Shown one piece after another: positions 17,225 to 27,579 of a stretch of DNA of 64,000 nucleotides. Made by a program: the position numbers and the translations under genes. The notes beneath the pieces were generated by a model. The model was given only the letters and a program-made list of their open reading frames with translations. It searched no databases and had not been told where the DNA came from. Each line of letters starts with the position of its first letter. The first letter of the stretch is position 1. The DNA is from Pandoraea norimbergensis (lineage in GTDB: Bacteria > Pseudomonadota > Gammaproteobacteria > Burkholderiales > Burkholderiaceae): assembly GCF_001465545.3 (NCBI RefSeq), contig NZ_CP013480.3:930001-994000 (forward strand), given 5' to 3'.

Positions 17225-17260
17225 ACGACACCGGCCGCAGAAGTCTGCGGCCGGCGTCGT
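17225..17260 (-). terminator. terminator hairpin between convergent GTPase and permease genes
   Basis: A nearly perfect 17-bp inverted repeat, ACGACACCGGCCGCAGA and TCTGCGGCCGGCGTCGT, around a 2-nt centre. On the minus strand it is followed by TTTT, which suits the permease gene; it may act on both strands. Confidence 0.75.
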
Positions 17261-17285
17261 TATTCGATCACGCTATCGCGATGAA

Positions 17286-18689
17286 TCAGATTTCGTAACC
17301 GGGGTCCGGCGAGCGCAGTTTGCGCCAGATCGAACGCACCGTGAACGCCACGAGCAGCACCGTCAGGCTGACAATGCCCAGCGCGAGCGGCGTGCGCTGA
17401 TCGGGGATGAACGCCATCGCGCCCACGATCGACAACATGCCGATGATCGCCACCCAAGTCAGGTACGGGAAGCACCACATGCGCACCTTGAGCTTGCCCG
17501 GGGCTTCACGTTCAAGACGCTTGCGCAGTCGCAACTGCGAGAACGCGATCAACACGTAGACGAAGATGGCCACCGTGCCGTACGAGTTCACGAGGAATGC
17601 GAACACGGTATCCGGCGACACGTAGGACATCACCACCGCAGCGTAGCCGAACAACGTGCCCACGAGAATCGCCCGAACCGGCACGCCTCGTGAATTGAGC
17701 TTGGCCAGCGAGCGGGGCGCATCGCCACGACGCGTCAGCGCGAACAACATGCGCGACGACGCGTACAGGCCGGAGTTCAGCGCCGAGAGCACGGCGGTCA
17801 GCACCACAGCGTTCATGATGTGGGCCGCTGCCGGGATGCGCATTGCTTCGAGCGCGCTCACATACGGCGTGGCCATGCCCGCCGAGTTCCAAGGTACGAG
17901 CATCACGACGAGCAGGATCGAGCCGATGTAGAAGAACAGCACGCGTCCGATCACGGAATTCGTCGCACGCGCAACGGCCTGTTGCGGCTCGGCCGCTTCT
18001 GCCGCCGCGATCGTGACGATTTCGGCACCGAAGTAGAAGCCTGTCGCCGCGACCGCCCCGGCCATCACCGGACCGATGCCATTCGGCATGAACCCGCCAT
18101 GCGAGAGCAGATTGCCGGTGCTGGCAACCGCGCCCGGCCACATGCCGAACACGAACAACCCGCCGAGGAACAGGAACACGACGATGGCGGCCACCTTGAT
18201 CGAGGCGAACCAGAATTCGAACTCGCCGTACGAGGCCACCGACACGAGGTTGGTCAGCGTGAGCACGACGAGCAGCACGAGGCTGATGGCCCACGCGGGA
18301 ATATCCGGCAGCCAGAACTGAATCAGGTTGGCGCCCGCCACGGCTTCGACGGCCACCACGATCACCCAGAAGTACCAGTACATCCAGCCGGTCAGAAACC
18401 CGGCCAGTTCACCGCCCACGGGCTTGTCGTCCCACGCGAGGCGGGCGTACTCGTAGAACGAACCGACGGCGGGCAATGCGCACGCCATCTCACCCAGCAT
18501 GCGCATCACCAGCACGACCAGCGCACCGGTGATCAGAAACGACAGCACCGCCGCAGGACCGGCCGCATGCACGACCACACCGCTGCCGACGAACAGACCC
18601 GCACCGATCACGCCGCCAAGCGCAATCATGCTCATGTGGCGCTGCTTCAGGCTTGAATGCAGCTTGGCACCATTGTCATGACCGGCCAT
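17286..18689 (-). CDS. amino acid permease (APC family, GabP/AnsP-like)
   Basis: A 467-aa, 12-segment APC-superfamily transporter with the family start LHSSLKQRHMSMIALGGVIGAGLFVGSG and later GFYFGAEIVTIAAAEAAEP and LNSGLYASSRMLFAL. ATG 18689 has GGAGGT 5 bp upstream, whereas the longer open frame to 18878 is not protein-like. The substrate may be GABA, asparagine or a similar amino acid. It is monocistronic, in the taurine island, and may carry a related amino compound; that link is only positional. Confidence 0.9.
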   Translation of the reverse strand: MAGHDNGAKLHSSLKQRHMSMIALGGVIGAGLFVGSGVVVHAAGPAAVLSFLITGALVVLVMRMLGEMACALPAVGSFYEYARLAWDDKPVGGELAGFLTGWMYWYFWVIVVAVEAVAGANLIQFWLPDIPAWAISLVLLVVLTLTNLVSVASYGEFEFWFASIKVAAIVVFLFLGGLFVFGMWPGAVASTGNLLSHGGFMPNGIGPVMAGAVAATGFYFGAEIVTIAAAEAAEPQQAVARATNSVIGRVLFFYIGSILLVVMLVPWNSAGMATPYVSALEAMRIPAAAHIMNAVVLTAVLSALNSGLYASSRMLFALTRRGDAPRSLAKLNSRGVPVRAILVGTLFGYAAVVMSYVSPDTVFAFLVNSYGTVAIFVYVLIAFSQLRLRKRLEREAPGKLKVRMWCFPYLTWVAIIGMLSIVGAMAFIPDQRTPLALGIVSLTVLLVAFTVRSIWRKLRSPDPGYEI

Positions 18690-18963
18690 GGCGACCTCCC
18701 ATGCAAGGTACGGGTACGCTGGCGCAGCCGTGCGCGACGAAAGCACGGACGTTGTCGGGGTAGCACAGGGAATGCAGGGAAGACGGGGAGAACTCGGGGG
18801 AATGGAAATTACGGGGGGACGTGGCGAAATGCCGCTCGCGGGCAAGGTGCCCGCGTTGCAATGTCTCGACTGCCACACAACCTCCTGAATACACGTTGGG
18901 CGTCAGGTGCGGCCGGGGGAGCCGCCCTGCGCCTTATCTAATGACCACAGACTGCTGAGCCGC

Positions 18964-19887
18964 TTACACCTTGCCTTTCCAGGGCACGAGCACACGCTCG
19001 AGATAACGCATGATCAGATCGAAGCCGAAGGCGAAGAAACCGATCACGATGATCCCCATGATCACGATGTCCGACGCGAGAAACTCTGCGGCGTTGAGCA
19101 CCATGAAACCGAGGCCGCTGGATGCCGCCACCATTTCGGCAGCCACCAGCGTGGTCCAGCCCACGCCGATGCCGATGCGCATGCCGGTAAAGATCTCCGG
19201 CAACGCAGACTTCACAATCACGTGCATGACGATCTGGCGCGGCGAGGCGCCCATCGAATACGCCGCGTGAATCTGTTCCATCGAGACCGATCGCACGCCC
19301 GCACGCGCAGCAATCGCGAGCGGGGCAAAGATCGCCAGATAGATGAGGAACACTTTGGAAAACTCGCCGATGCCGAACCAGATGATCACGAGCGGCAGGT
19401 ACGCCAGCGGGGGCAACGGGCGATAGAACTCGATGGGCGGATCGAACACGCCGCGCCCGATGCGCGACACGCCCATCAGAATGCCGACCGGAATCGCCGT
19501 GACACACGCCAGCGCGAACGCGCCGAATACGCGATACAGGCTCGCGAGCGTGTGCTGCCAGAGCGTGGAGCCAGCGAAACCTTCGGTCGAGACCTGAATG
19601 AATTTCTCGACGATGGCACGCGGACCCGGCAGAAACAGCGGCTTGATCATGCCCGACGAGGTAATGGCAACCCACACCAGCAGTAACGCCACGACGGTGA
19701 CGACGCTGATCAGCAGGCTGGGCCCTTGCCCCGGTGCGCCGAACGATTCACCGGCCTTGACGGGGCGCGGCGCAAACAGCCGGGCGATGGGGCCACGCTG
19801 GCGCCGTGCGCGCGGGCTCGGCGTGGCGGCTGCGGTGGGTGAGACCGGCGCGTGCGCCGGGCTGGTAGCAACGGGTTTGGTCATCAT
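18964..19887 (-). CDS. tauC: taurine ABC transporter permease
   Basis: A 307-aa membrane protein with a long proline/alanine-rich N-terminal tail (about 45 residues), then six membrane segments and the EAA-like loop AAYSMGASPRQIVMHVIVKSALPEI typical of the SsuC/TauC permeases. It is last in tauABC, 24 bp after tauB. ATG 19887 or the adjacent 19884 is the start. With TauA and TauB it imports taurine or related alkanesulfonates across the inner membrane. Confidence 0.93.
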   Translation of the reverse strand: MMTKPVATSPAHAPVSPTAAATPSPRARRQRGPIARLFAPRPVKAGESFGAPGQGPSLLISVVTVVALLLVWVAITSSGMIKPLFLPGPRAIVEKFIQVSTEGFAGSTLWQHTLASLYRVFGAFALACVTAIPVGILMGVSRIGRGVFDPPIEFYRPLPPLAYLPLVIIWFGIGEFSKVFLIYLAIFAPLAIAARAGVRSVSMEQIHAAYSMGASPRQIVMHVIVKSALPEIFTGMRIGIGVGWTTLVAAEMVAASSGLGFMVLNAAEFLASDIVIMGIIVIGFFAFGFDLIMRYLERVLVPWKGKV

Positions 19888-19911
19888 GATGGCAACGGCT
19901 CCGGCGCTGGG

Positions 19912-20736
19912 TCAGGCGGCGACCGCACTGGCACCGGACGCTGAGGTCTGGCCGGCACGTTCGTCGCCATAAATGATGCTGAGGACGGTCTCGCGCATCT
20001 CGATGAAATCCGGGCTCGACTTGATCGCGCGCGCATCTCGGCATTCGAGATAGCGCTGGTTGAAGTCGAGTTCGTAGGTATGCGTGATGCGCCCCGGGCG
20101 GGGCGACATGACGATCAGGCGGCTGGCGAGGAACAGCGCTTCTTCCACGCTGTGCGTGATGAAGAAAATCATCTTGCCGGTCTCGCGCCACACATCGAGC
20201 AGCAGCTCCTGAATGGTTTCGCGCGTGAGGGCGTCGAGCGCAGCCATCGGCTCGTCCATCAGCAGCATTGACGGATTACAGGTAAGTGCGCGTGCAATAC
20301 CCACGCGCTGCTGCATGCCGCCCGAGAGCTGGTAAATCATGTGGTTGTGGAAGTCCTGCAAGCCCACGAGCGCCAGATTGCGCGCCGCCCGGGCGCGTCG
20401 CTCCTGCTTGGGCACGCCTTGCAGCTTCAGGCCGAACTCGGTGTTCTCCATGACGTTGAGCCACGGCAGCAGCGCATGTTTCTGGAACACCACGCCGCGG
20501 TCGGCACCCGGGCCTTCGATGGGGGCGTCGCCGAGCAGCAGTTCGCCGGACGTCGGCGCGATGAAACCGGCCATCAGGCTGAGCAGCGTGGTCTTGCCAC
20601 ATCCCGACGCGCCGAGCGCCACCACGAAGTCGCGCGGCGCGATGGTCAGATTGACGTGGGCGAGCGCCTGCACTTGCTCGCCAGCGCGCCGGCCGGGGTA
20701 GACGACGCTGACGTCGTTGACGATGAGTTGTTCCAT
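19912..20736 (-). CDS. tauB: taurine ABC transporter ATP-binding protein
   Basis: A 274-aa ABC ATPase: Walker [13 protein letters not shown]-loop [16 protein letters not shown], signature [15 protein letters not shown], Walker [13 protein letters not shown] and the switch histidine [17 protein letters not shown] 20736 follows GAAGGG. It energises TauC. It sits 73 bp after tauA and 24 bp before tauC. Confidence 0.95.
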   Translation of the reverse strand: MEQLIVNDVSVVYPGRRAGEQVQALAHVNLTIAPRDFVVALGASGCGKTTLLSLMAGFIAPTSGELLLGDAPIEGPGADRGVVFQKHALLPWLNVMENTEFGLKLQGVPKQERRARAARNLALVGLQDFHNHMIYQLSGGMQQRVGIARALTCNPSMLLMDEPMAALDALTRETIQELLLDVWRETGKMIFFITHSVEEALFLASRLIVMSPRPGRITHTYELDFNQRYLECRDARAIKSSPDFIEMRETVLSIIYGDERAGQTSASGASAVAA

Positions 20737-20809
20737 GAAGCCCTTCTCCTGTCGATCCATCGATCGGGGAGGGGCTGCCGCGCGCTGGGCGTGGCGGCCC
20801 CGGCACGGC

Positions 20810-21868
20810 TTACTTCAGGTTGAGCGCGGCGTCGACGTAACGCGACGTGACGTACGTCGTGTAGTCGGGCTTGACCTCGTTGATCTTCTGCTGGCTCTTG
20901 AGGAACTCGGCGGTGTCCTTGAGTGCCTTGGCGGCACGGCTGCTCTTGCCGCCGCCCAGCCATTCGGCCGACGCTTGCTGCTGCGCCGACGGGTAGGCAT
21001 AGAGCGAGAGCGCACCCGGCACGTCTTCCGGCTTGCCGCCAATCGTCTTCACGATGGCTTTGACCTGCGGCGACGTGGCCGTCCATGCCGCCTGATTCTG
21101 GCGGTAGGACGCGTCCGCGGCGGCAATCACCTTCACGAACTTCGCCATGAAGTCGGCGTTGGCCTCGCCCCACTTGCGGTCAACCGCAATACCGTCAAAC
21201 GTCGGCTTGCCTTGCTTCGACAACTCGCCCGAGGTGATGAGCACGTGGCCGGTCTGCTTGATCTGTGCGAGCGCAGGGTCCCACACGTAGGCGGCATCGA
21301 TGTCGCCACGCTCCCACGCCGCCACGATCTGGTTCGGCTGCATGTTGAGCACTTGGACTTCCGTCGGCTTGATGCCCCATTGCTGCAAGGCAAACATCGT
21401 GTGGTAGTGGGTGGTCGAGACGAACGGCACGCCGATCTTCTTGCCCTTGAGGTCGGCCGGCGTCTTGATGTTCGACGCATTGCGCACGACCATCGCCTCG
21501 GCCTGATTGATGTCGTCGAGGATCCAGAACAGTTGCAGATCCAGCCCCTGCGAGACGGCTGCCGCCATCGGGCTGGAGCCGAGCACGCCGATCTTGATGT
21601 CACCCGAGGCGAGCGCCGTAGCGACTTTCGCGCCCGATTCGAACTGGCGCCAGTGAATCTTGTAACCCGTGGTCTTCTCGAACTCGCCGCTGGCCATCGC
21701 TACCAGCCACGGATCGACGATCTGCTGGTAAGCGATCGTGACCTCCTTCTCCTGCGCTTGCGCAGTGGCCGGTGCCGCCAGCCCGAGTGCCAATACCCCA
21801 GGCAGCGCTGCTGCCGCCAACGCCGTGGCGGCGAAGACGCGTCGCAGCCGGTTCGGAAGTCCATTCAT
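20810..21868 (-). CDS. tauA: taurine ABC transporter substrate-binding protein
   Basis: A 352-aa periplasmic protein with a signal peptide ([25 protein letters not shown] then AxA-type cleavage near TAQAQ; quoted in parts as [20 protein letters not shown]). The mature part matches Tau[40 protein letters not shown] and [20 protein letters not shown] 21868 has GAGGTGAACC directly upstream. It is the first gene of tauABC and divergent from tauR, with a strong inverted repeat (21981-22017) between them. Substrate taurine is supported by TauR, TauXY and Xsc in the island. Confidence 0.95.
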   Translation of the reverse strand: MNGLPNRLRRVFAATALAAAALPGVLALGLAAPATAQAQEKEVTIAYQQIVDPWLVAMASGEFEKTTGYKIHWRQFESGAKVATALASGDIKIGVLGSSPMAAAVSQGLDLQLFWILDDINQAEAMVVRNASNIKTPADLKGKKIGVPFVSTTHYHTMFALQQWGIKPTEVQVLNMQPNQIVAAWERGDIDAAYVWDPALAQIKQTGHVLITSGELSKQGKPTFDGIAVDRKWGEANADFMAKFVKVIAAADASYRQNQAAWTATSPQVKAIVKTIGGKPEDVPGALSLYAYPSAQQQASAEWLGGGKSSRAAKALKDTAEFLKSQQKINEVKPDYTTYVTSRYVDAALNLK

Positions 21869-21980
21869 GGTTCACCTCTAATCGATAGGTTGTCGGTGGA
21901 ACACTTTCGGGTTGACGCAGTAAGGGTTACGAATCCGCGTCAGGTGAGTGCATCATTGCCGCGCGTATTTTTGTTCGTTA

Positions 21981-22017
21981 GAGCCAGTTGGCCGCATTTG
22001 ATGATGCCAACTGGCTC
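21981..22017. promoter_or_regulatory. candidate TauR operator in the tauA-tauR divergent promoter
   Basis: GAGCCAGTTGGC (21981-21992) and GCCAACTGGCTC (22006-22017) are perfect 12-bp inverted copies with a 13-bp spacer. A third partial copy, GGAGCCAAACTGC, lies at 22071-22083, nearer tauR. The position suits TauR control of both genes. Confidence 0.65.
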
Positions 22018-22167
22018 CGTTTGGTCGGAATCGGCCGCTAACCCGCATGAATGCTGGAATCGGACGCGATGGAGCCAAACTGCGGATAAACCCGAATTCG
22101 GAATTAACGTCACCGTCCCATGAGTAATAATTGACGCTCTGGAAGTATCAATAAGAAAGGGGACGCG

Positions 22168-23754
22168 ATGTCGAGCCGGATTTCTGCGGCAATGTGGAAC
22201 CAGTTGTTTCTGGTGTCGGCGCGTGCCGGCATGAGTTTGCAAAGTCAGATCCGCCAGATGCTGGTGTCGGCGATTCTCGACGAGCGGCTCATGCGCGGCG
22301 CTGCGGTGCCGTCGTCGCGCGAGTTGGCCGAAGGGCTGGGCGTGGCGCGCAACACTGTGGTGCTGGCGTATCAGCAATTGGTCGACGAGGGGTATCTGAT
22401 CGCGCGGGAGCGGCGCGGTTACTTCGTCAATGGCGATATCCTTGCGCCGCGCGTCGGCACGCAAAGTGCCGAATCGCGAGAGGCGGCGAGTGCAAGCGCA
22501 CGCAATGCGGCCGGTAGCGCAGGGGATACGCCTGCGGGCGCCGCCGCTGGCACCATCGCACCGCTTGACCCGCTGACGCCCGATTGGGAGGGGCGGTACG
22601 TGGTTCGCCCATCGGGGCAGCGCAACATCGTCAAGCCCATCGACTGGCAGCAGTATCAGTACCCGTTTATTTACGGGCAGTTCGACCCCACGATGTTCCC
22701 GACGGCCGACTGGCGCGAGTGCTGTCAGAAGGCGCTCACCATCATGGAGATTCGCGACTGGGCGCCCGACATGATTGCGCGCGACGACGAGACGCTGATT
22801 CAGCAGATCCGTACTCGCGTGTTGCCGCGTCGCGGCGTGTGGGCCGATGCGGACGAGATCGTACTGACCAATGGCGCGCAGCAGGCGCTGTACCTGCTGG
22901 CCGACCTGTTGGTCGGTGCGCGCACGACGGTCGGCATCGAAGACCCCGGTTATCCCGACGCGCGCAATATTTTCGCGATACGCACGCCGAAGCTGATCGG
23001 CTTGCCGGTCGACGAGTTCGGCGTGCCGGTCGATGACAATCTGTCGCAGTGCGACTACGTCTATGTCACCCCCTCGCATCAGTGTCCTACCACGACGACG
23101 ATGCCGCTCGCCCATCGCGAGGCACTGCTGCGGCGTGCGGAAACCGAAGACTTCGTGCTGATCGAGGACGACTACGAGAGCGAGAACAGCTATTCGGACA
23201 TTCCGATTCCGGCGTTGAAGAGTCTGGATCGCAGCGATCGCGTGATCTACATCGGCAGCCTGTCGAAGTCGTTCGCGCCGGGGCTGCGGCTCGGCTATAT
23301 CGTGGCGCCGGCGGCGCTTGTGGCCGAGTTGCGCGCGCTGCGTCGTCTGATGATTCGCCACCCGTCGGCGTTCATTCAGCGCTCGTTTTCGATGTTCCTC
23401 GCGCTGGGGCATCACGACGCGCTGCTGCGGCGTCTGGCCGATACCTATGCCAAGCGTGCCGAGGTGCTGACCGCAGCCTTGAGTGCGCACATGCCTGAGG
23501 CAACGTTCGTGCGGGTGAAAGGCGGCGCTTCTTGCTGGGTGCGTGGTCCCGAGGGATTGAATGCAAACCTGCTCGCGCTGCGTGCCAAGGCGCGCGGCAT
23601 TCTGATCGAGCCGGGCGACGTGTTCTTCATGGGCGATGCGCCGCCGCGCAATATGTTCCGGCTCGGCTTCTCATCGATCCGTTCGGAACACATCGAAGCG
23701 GGCGTTATTGCGCTCGCACAGGTGATGCGCGAAACGATGGCCGAGTCTGCGTGA
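22168..23754 (+). CDS. tauR: MocR/GntR-type taurine regulator
   Basis: A 528-aa MocR protein: N-terminal GntR winged helix (about 20-90, VPSSRELAEGLGVARNTVVLA), a low-complexity linker (about 100-140), then a class I aminotransferase fold with the PLP lysine in GSLSKSFAPGLRLGY (Lys367). ATG 22168 follows AAAGGGG. TauR-type MocR regulators activate taurine genes with taurine and PLP. It is divergent from tauA. Confidence 0.9.
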   Translation: MSSRISAAMWNQLFLVSARAGMSLQSQIRQMLVSAILDERLMRGAAVPSSRELAEGLGVARNTVVLAYQQLVDEGYLIARERRGYFVNGDILAPRVGTQSAESREAASASARNAAGSAGDTPAGAAAGTIAPLDPLTPDWEGRYVVRPSGQRNIVKPIDWQQYQYPFIYGQFDPTMFPTADWRECCQKALTIMEIRDWAPDMIARDDETLIQQIRTRVLPRRGVWADADEIVLTNGAQQALYLLADLLVGARTTVGIEDPGYPDARNIFAIRTPKLIGLPVDEFGVPVDDNLSQCDYVYVTPSHQCPTTTTMPLAHREALLRRAETEDFVLIEDDYESENSYSDIPIPALKSLDRSDRVIYIGSLSKSFAPGLRLGYIVAPAALVAELRALRRLMIRHPSAFIQRSFSMFLALGHHDALLRRLADTYAKRAEVLTAALSAHMPEATFVRVKGGASCWVRGPEGLNANLLALRAKARGILIEPGDVFFMGDAPPRNMFRLGFSSIRSEHIEAGVIALAQVMRETMAESA

Positions 23755-23772
23755 TGAGGAGGGCGCGCGCGC

Positions 23773-25170
23773 TTATGCGTCTGGGAACATCAGCGTAAAC
23801 CGCGTCACGCCCGCCTCGCTGTGCACGGCCCACGTGCCGCCGTGCAACTGCATGATGCTGCGCACGATCGACAACCCGAGTCCATTCGATCCGGACGGCT
23901 GGTGGCGGGCAGCGTCGGTACGATAGAACCGGTCGAACAGCCGCTCGCGATGTGCGGCGTCGATGGTCGGGCCGTAGCTCTCGACGTGCAATGCGGTCGA
24001 ACCCTTGTGTTGTTCGGCACCGATGCGCACGACGGTATCCGCGTCGGCGTATCGAATAGCGTTGACGATCAGGTTGGCGAGTGCACGGCGCAGCAGTTGG
24101 GCGTCGGCGAGCACATGCGCGTCGCCTTGCCATTCCATACGAATGCCACGTTCGTCTGCCAGACCTTCGAAGTATTCCGCCAGACGCGGCAGCTCTTCCG
24201 AGAGTGCGACGCACTGCCGATCGATGGCATGGTCGGCGTGCTCTGCGCGCGCCAGAAACAGCATGTTGTCGATCATCTTCGACAAGCGCTGCAACTCTTC
24301 AAAATTCGAGCCGAGCAGTTGCTGGTAATAGGCGGGCTCACGCGTCTGACGCAATCCCACTTCCGTCTGGCCGAGCAGGTTGGCAATCGGCGTGCGCAGG
24401 TCGTGCGCCATGTCGGCTGAGACCTGCTTCAACTGCGTGAAGCCGCGCTCCAGCCGGTCGAGCATGGCGTTGAAGGCATCGACCAGCGGATCGAGTTCGG
24501 GCGGCGCATTGTGCCGCTCGATGCGGGTGGAAAGCGTGCCGATACCAATGGCAGCAGTTTGCGCGGCAAGGCGTCGCAACGGCCGCAAGCCATAGCGGGC
24601 GAGCGCAAACGCGAGCATGGCAGCGAGCACAGCGCCAACGAGTGCGAAGAGCACGATCTGGCGGCGATAGTCGTGCAGCATTTGCGTTCGCTCTGTCATC
24701 AACCGGCCGGAGACGATCTGCAAATCGCGCTGCCCCGTGACGCCGTGCGCAGCCGCTGCGACGTAGATGAACGGCGTGCCATCGGGCATCGTCGTGTGGC
24801 GTACGGCGGCCAGTGTGAGCGGCGCGTCGGCCGCGACCGGTTGCATGGCGGGCACCGGCGAATGCCCCGGGTTGACGTTGATGAGCGGCGCTTCCCCCGG
24901 ATAGCCGACCACCAGTAATGACTCGGTGTTGCCGAGCATATTGGCGAACAGGTGCGGCTTGTCACGAATGAGATCGTGCGCGTCCACATCCTGCATCAGC
25001 GTGCGCAGTTGATCCACGCGCGTGACGAGGGCGCCGTCGTCGCGCACGCTCAACTGCGCTTCGAGCTTCCAGTTCAGCATGAAGCCGACACCCGCCGTTG
25101 CGATGAAGGCGAGCAACGCGAATGACAACGCGAGCCGGGTGGAGAGGGTGAGGCGCTTGGCGTTTGGCAT
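23773..25170 (-). CDS. sensor histidine kinase (CusS/heavy-metal type)
   Basis: A 465-aa membrane kinase: a membrane segment near the N-terminus (LALSFALLAFIATAGVGFML), a periplasmic region, a second segment (QIVLFALVGAVLAAMLAFAL), a HAMP linker, the H-box SADMAHDLRTPIANLLGQTE, the N-box NLIVNAIRYAD and G-box GSNGLGLSIV. ATG 25170 is 11 bp after the regulator stop, so the pair is one operon. The domain set resembles metal-responsive kinases; the signal is not known here, and no metal efflux genes are adjacent. Confidence 0.92.
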   Translation of the reverse strand: MPNAKRLTLSTRLALSFALLAFIATAGVGFMLNWKLEAQLSVRDDGALVTRVDQLRTLMQDVDAHDLIRDKPHLFANMLGNTESLLVVGYPGEAPLINVNPGHSPVPAMQPVAADAPLTLAAVRHTTMPDGTPFIYVAAAAHGVTGQRDLQIVSGRLMTERTQMLHDYRRQIVLFALVGAVLAAMLAFALARYGLRPLRRLAAQTAAIGIGTLSTRIERHNAPPELDPLVDAFNAMLDRLERGFTQLKQVSADMAHDLRTPIANLLGQTEVGLRQTREPAYYQQLLGSNFEELQRLSKMIDNMLFLARAEHADHAIDRQCVALSEELPRLAEYFEGLADERGIRMEWQGDAHVLADAQLLRRALANLIVNAIRYADADTVVRIGAEQHKGSTALHVESYGPTIDAAHRERLFDRFYRTDAARHQPSGSNGLGLSIVRSIMQLHGGTWAVHSEAGVTRFTLMFPDA

Positions 25171-25181
25171 CGGGGGGTGCC

Positions 25182-25856
25182 TCACGACTCGCTTTCGCAG
25201 CGATAGCCCACACCGTGCACCGTATGAATGAGCCGGGTCGAAAACGGATCGTCGATCTTCTGGCGAAGGCGGCGCACCGCCACATCGACGACATTGGTGT
25301 CGCTGTCGAAATTCATGTCCCACACGCGCGACGCGATCAGGGTGCGAGACAGCACTTCGCCCTGATGCTCGGCAAAGAACCGCATCAACGCGAATTCCTT
25401 GGGGGTGAGTGTGATGCGTGTGCCGCCGCGCTCGACACGGCGGCGCGAGACGTCGATGCGCAGGTCGCCGACGACAAGTGCGTCGTCACTCGCCTGCGGT
25501 TGGCCGCGCCGCAGGATGATGCGGATGCGGGCGAGCAATTCGGCGAACGAAAAGGGCTTGACGAGGTAATCGTCGGCACCGAGATCCAGCCCTTTGAGGC
25601 GGTCTTCGAGCGTGCCGCGCGCACTCAGGAACAGCACCGGCGTGCGTGAGCGTTCGCCGAGTTTGCGCATGACGGTCCAGCCGTCCATCGCGGGCATCAT
25701 CACGTCGAGCAGAATCAGGTCGTAGGCAGTCTCGGTGGCGAGATGCAAACCATCGATGCCGTCGGTCGCGATATCCACGACATAGCCCGCTTCGGTCAGC
25801 CCGTTACGCAGGTAGTCACCCGTCTTGGCTTCGTCTTCGATGACAAGAATTCGCAT
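25182..25856 (-). CDS. OmpR-family response regulator (CusR-like)
   Basis: A 224-aa protein with a receiver domain ([16 protein letters not shown], phosphoacceptor aspartate in [14 protein letters not shown], conserved lysine in [12 protein letters not shown]) and a C-terminal winged helix ([41 protein letters not shown]). ATG 25856 gives the canonical start; the upstream extension is not conserved-looking. It is first in the operon with the kinase. Confidence 0.94.
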   Translation of the reverse strand: MRILVIEDEAKTGDYLRNGLTEAGYVVDIATDGIDGLHLATETAYDLILLDVMMPAMDGWTVMRKLGERSRTPVLFLSARGTLEDRLKGLDLGADDYLVKPFSFAELLARIRIILRRGQPQASDDALVVGDLRIDVSRRRVERGGTRITLTPKEFALMRFFAEHQGEVLSRTLIASRVWDMNFDSDTNVVDVAVRRLRQKIDDPFSTRLIHTVHGVGYRCESES

Positions 25857-25996
25857 GATGTCGCGGCGTAAGTAGTGGCGTAGTGGCGTGGAGGCGAAGC
25901 GGTGGCGTGGCGGCACGCGGTGATGCCGGCGGGCCGCTGGCCACAGCATAGCCGTTTTGGCGAGGTGTGGCCTGCGGCGCTCAGGTGAACGGAAAC

Positions 25997-26779
25997 TCAC
26001 TCCCCGGCGTGTTCAGCAGCCTGTTCGATAAGTGCGGCGACTTCCTTCGGATGCGACTCGTAGACCGAATGGCTGGCGCCGTCGATTTCTACCGTGTGCG
26101 CATGCGCGCGGGCGGCATACATACGTTCCAGATCCGGATTGATGATGCGGTCGGCCTTGGCGACCATGTACCAGCTCGGCTTGGTCTTCCACGCCGGGTC
26201 GGGAATGTTCGCGGTGAAAACGGACGCCGACGTCGGCATCTGCGCATGGGCTTCGAATTCGGCCTGCGCGCGCGGCAGGTCGGCGGCGAAGTCCGCCGGA
26301 TAGTCAGCCGGGTTCAGGTACAGGTAGTTGTCGGCCGTCTTGACGACCGCTTTGGTGGCATTCGGATACTTCTTGCCGTTGCTGGCTTCAGTCTCGCCGG
26401 TATCGAGGGCATGCGCGGCGATGTAGACCAGCGCCTTGACGTGGGCGTCGTTGCCCGCTTCGGTGATGATGGCACCGCCGTAGCTGTGGCCCACGAGCAC
26501 GGCCGGGCCGTCGAGCGTGTCGAGTACGCGCTTGGTGGCGCTCACGTCTTCTGCAAACGAGGTGAGCGGCTCTTGCACCAGCGTGACGTGGTAACCGTCT
26601 TTGACGAGGATGTCGTAGACAGGGCGCCAGCCCGCACCGCCGACAAACGCACCGTGCACCAGCACGATGTTCTTGATGGGGGCAGCGGCGGGGGCGGCGA
26701 AGGCGGGGACGGCAGCACCCGCGAGCAAGGCGAGGGCAGCGGCAGACTGGGCAATGAGAGAACGGACGGCGTACGGCAT
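25997..26779 (-). CDS. exported alpha/beta hydrolase
   Basis: A 260-aa alpha/beta-hydrolase with a signal peptide ([20 protein letters not shown]). The oxyanion region is [13 protein letters not shown], the nucleophile serine lies in [10 protein letters not shown], the acid in KADRIINPD and the histidine in [11 protein letters not shown]. It resembles EstC/salicylate-esterase-like proteins. ATG 26779 is used. It is monocistronic and lies 140 bp beyond the response regulator start on the same strand. Substrate unknown. Confidence 0.88.
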   Translation of the reverse strand: MPYAVRSLIAQSAAALALLAGAAVPAFAAPAAAPIKNIVLVHGAFVGGAGWRPVYDILVKDGYHVTLVQEPLTSFAEDVSATKRVLDTLDGPAVLVGHSYGGAIITEAGNDAHVKALVYIAAHALDTGETEASNGKKYPNATKAVVKTADNYLYLNPADYPADFAADLPRAQAEFEAHAQMPTSASVFTANIPDPAWKTKPSWYMVAKADRIINPDLERMYAARAHAHTVEIDGASHSVYESHPKEVAALIEQAAEHAGE

Positions 26780-26960
26780 GGGGTTGGCTCCTGAAGCGTG
26801 GCACGGGCTTGATCGGATTTCCGATCACGCGATGCCAGTCTAGGGAGCCGCCTCCCACACCGGGCTTGCACAGGGATTACAAAGAAATGACAGCCGTGTG
26901 GGCCGCCAACGGAGCGCTCTACCGGGGGCGGGGCGACGGAAGCGGGCGAAAAACGAAGCG

Positions 26961-27434
26961 TCAGGCGTGGGTATTCACGCCGAACGTCTCGCCCTGATGC
27001 TTGAGCAGGAGGTCGAGCGCGACCTGCAAGCGCTTGGCATTCTCGGGTTCGTTGCGCGACAGGGCGGCGGCAATCCCCTGACGGGCCCGGCTGGTGAAGT
27101 CGATCTGCTCGGCATCGCTGCCGGCCGGGACTTCGATACCCGTGTCGACGGAAATCTTCATCGTCATGGCCATCAACGGCGCGCTGTCGTCGAGCGACAT
27201 CTGCCCGCTTTGAATCTGCGTGTTGACCCAGTCGCGCATCTGTTGCCGGGTCATGCTCGTAAAGTCAGTCTGCTTGGACTCTGCGGTTTTCTGCGACGGC
27301 GTGCTGCTGATGTGTGTCGGCGATTGCGTCGTGGCAGCGAGTGCCGCTGCGAAAGAGGCGTCGGTGCGCTTCGCGGCTGCGGGAGACTGCGTGCCGTTGG
27401 CGCCCAGATAACTCAGGCCACTGTCGATTCTCAT
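26961..27434 (-). CDS. hypothetical protein
   Basis: A 157-aa soluble protein from ATG 27434, which follows AAGGAACG. The N-terminal half is Ala/Ser/Thr-rich and probably disordered; the C-terminal half has helical stretches (SMTRQQMRDWVNTQIQSGQM, DDSAPLMAMTMKI, RARQGIAAALSRNE). No signal peptide, membrane segment or known motif is seen. The layout of disordered N-terminus plus helical C-terminus recalls flagellar or secretion-associated small proteins, but no function is assigned. Confidence 0.75.
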   Translation of the reverse strand: MRIDSGLSYLGANGTQSPAAAKRTDASFAAALAATTQSPTHISSTPSQKTAESKQTDFTSMTRQQMRDWVNTQIQSGQMSLDDSAPLMAMTMKISVDTGIEVPAGSDAEQIDFTSRARQGIAAALSRNEPENAKRLQVALDLLLKHQGETFGVNTHA

Positions 27435-27579
27435 GGTCGTTCCTTTCAGCAATCCTAATGATCCGGTGCAGAACTCCGATGGTTCTGTCTGTTGAAACGA
27501 AATCTACAACAAGTGGCGTGTCTGTGCCAGTTTCCCGGCCTCTCAAAGTTCATAGCCTTCCGGTCCCTTTCATTGCCTT

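Noticed and set aside
17286..18878. Permease start at 18878
   Set aside because: The added 63 residues are not membrane- or signal-like; ATG 18689 has a strong ribosome binding site.
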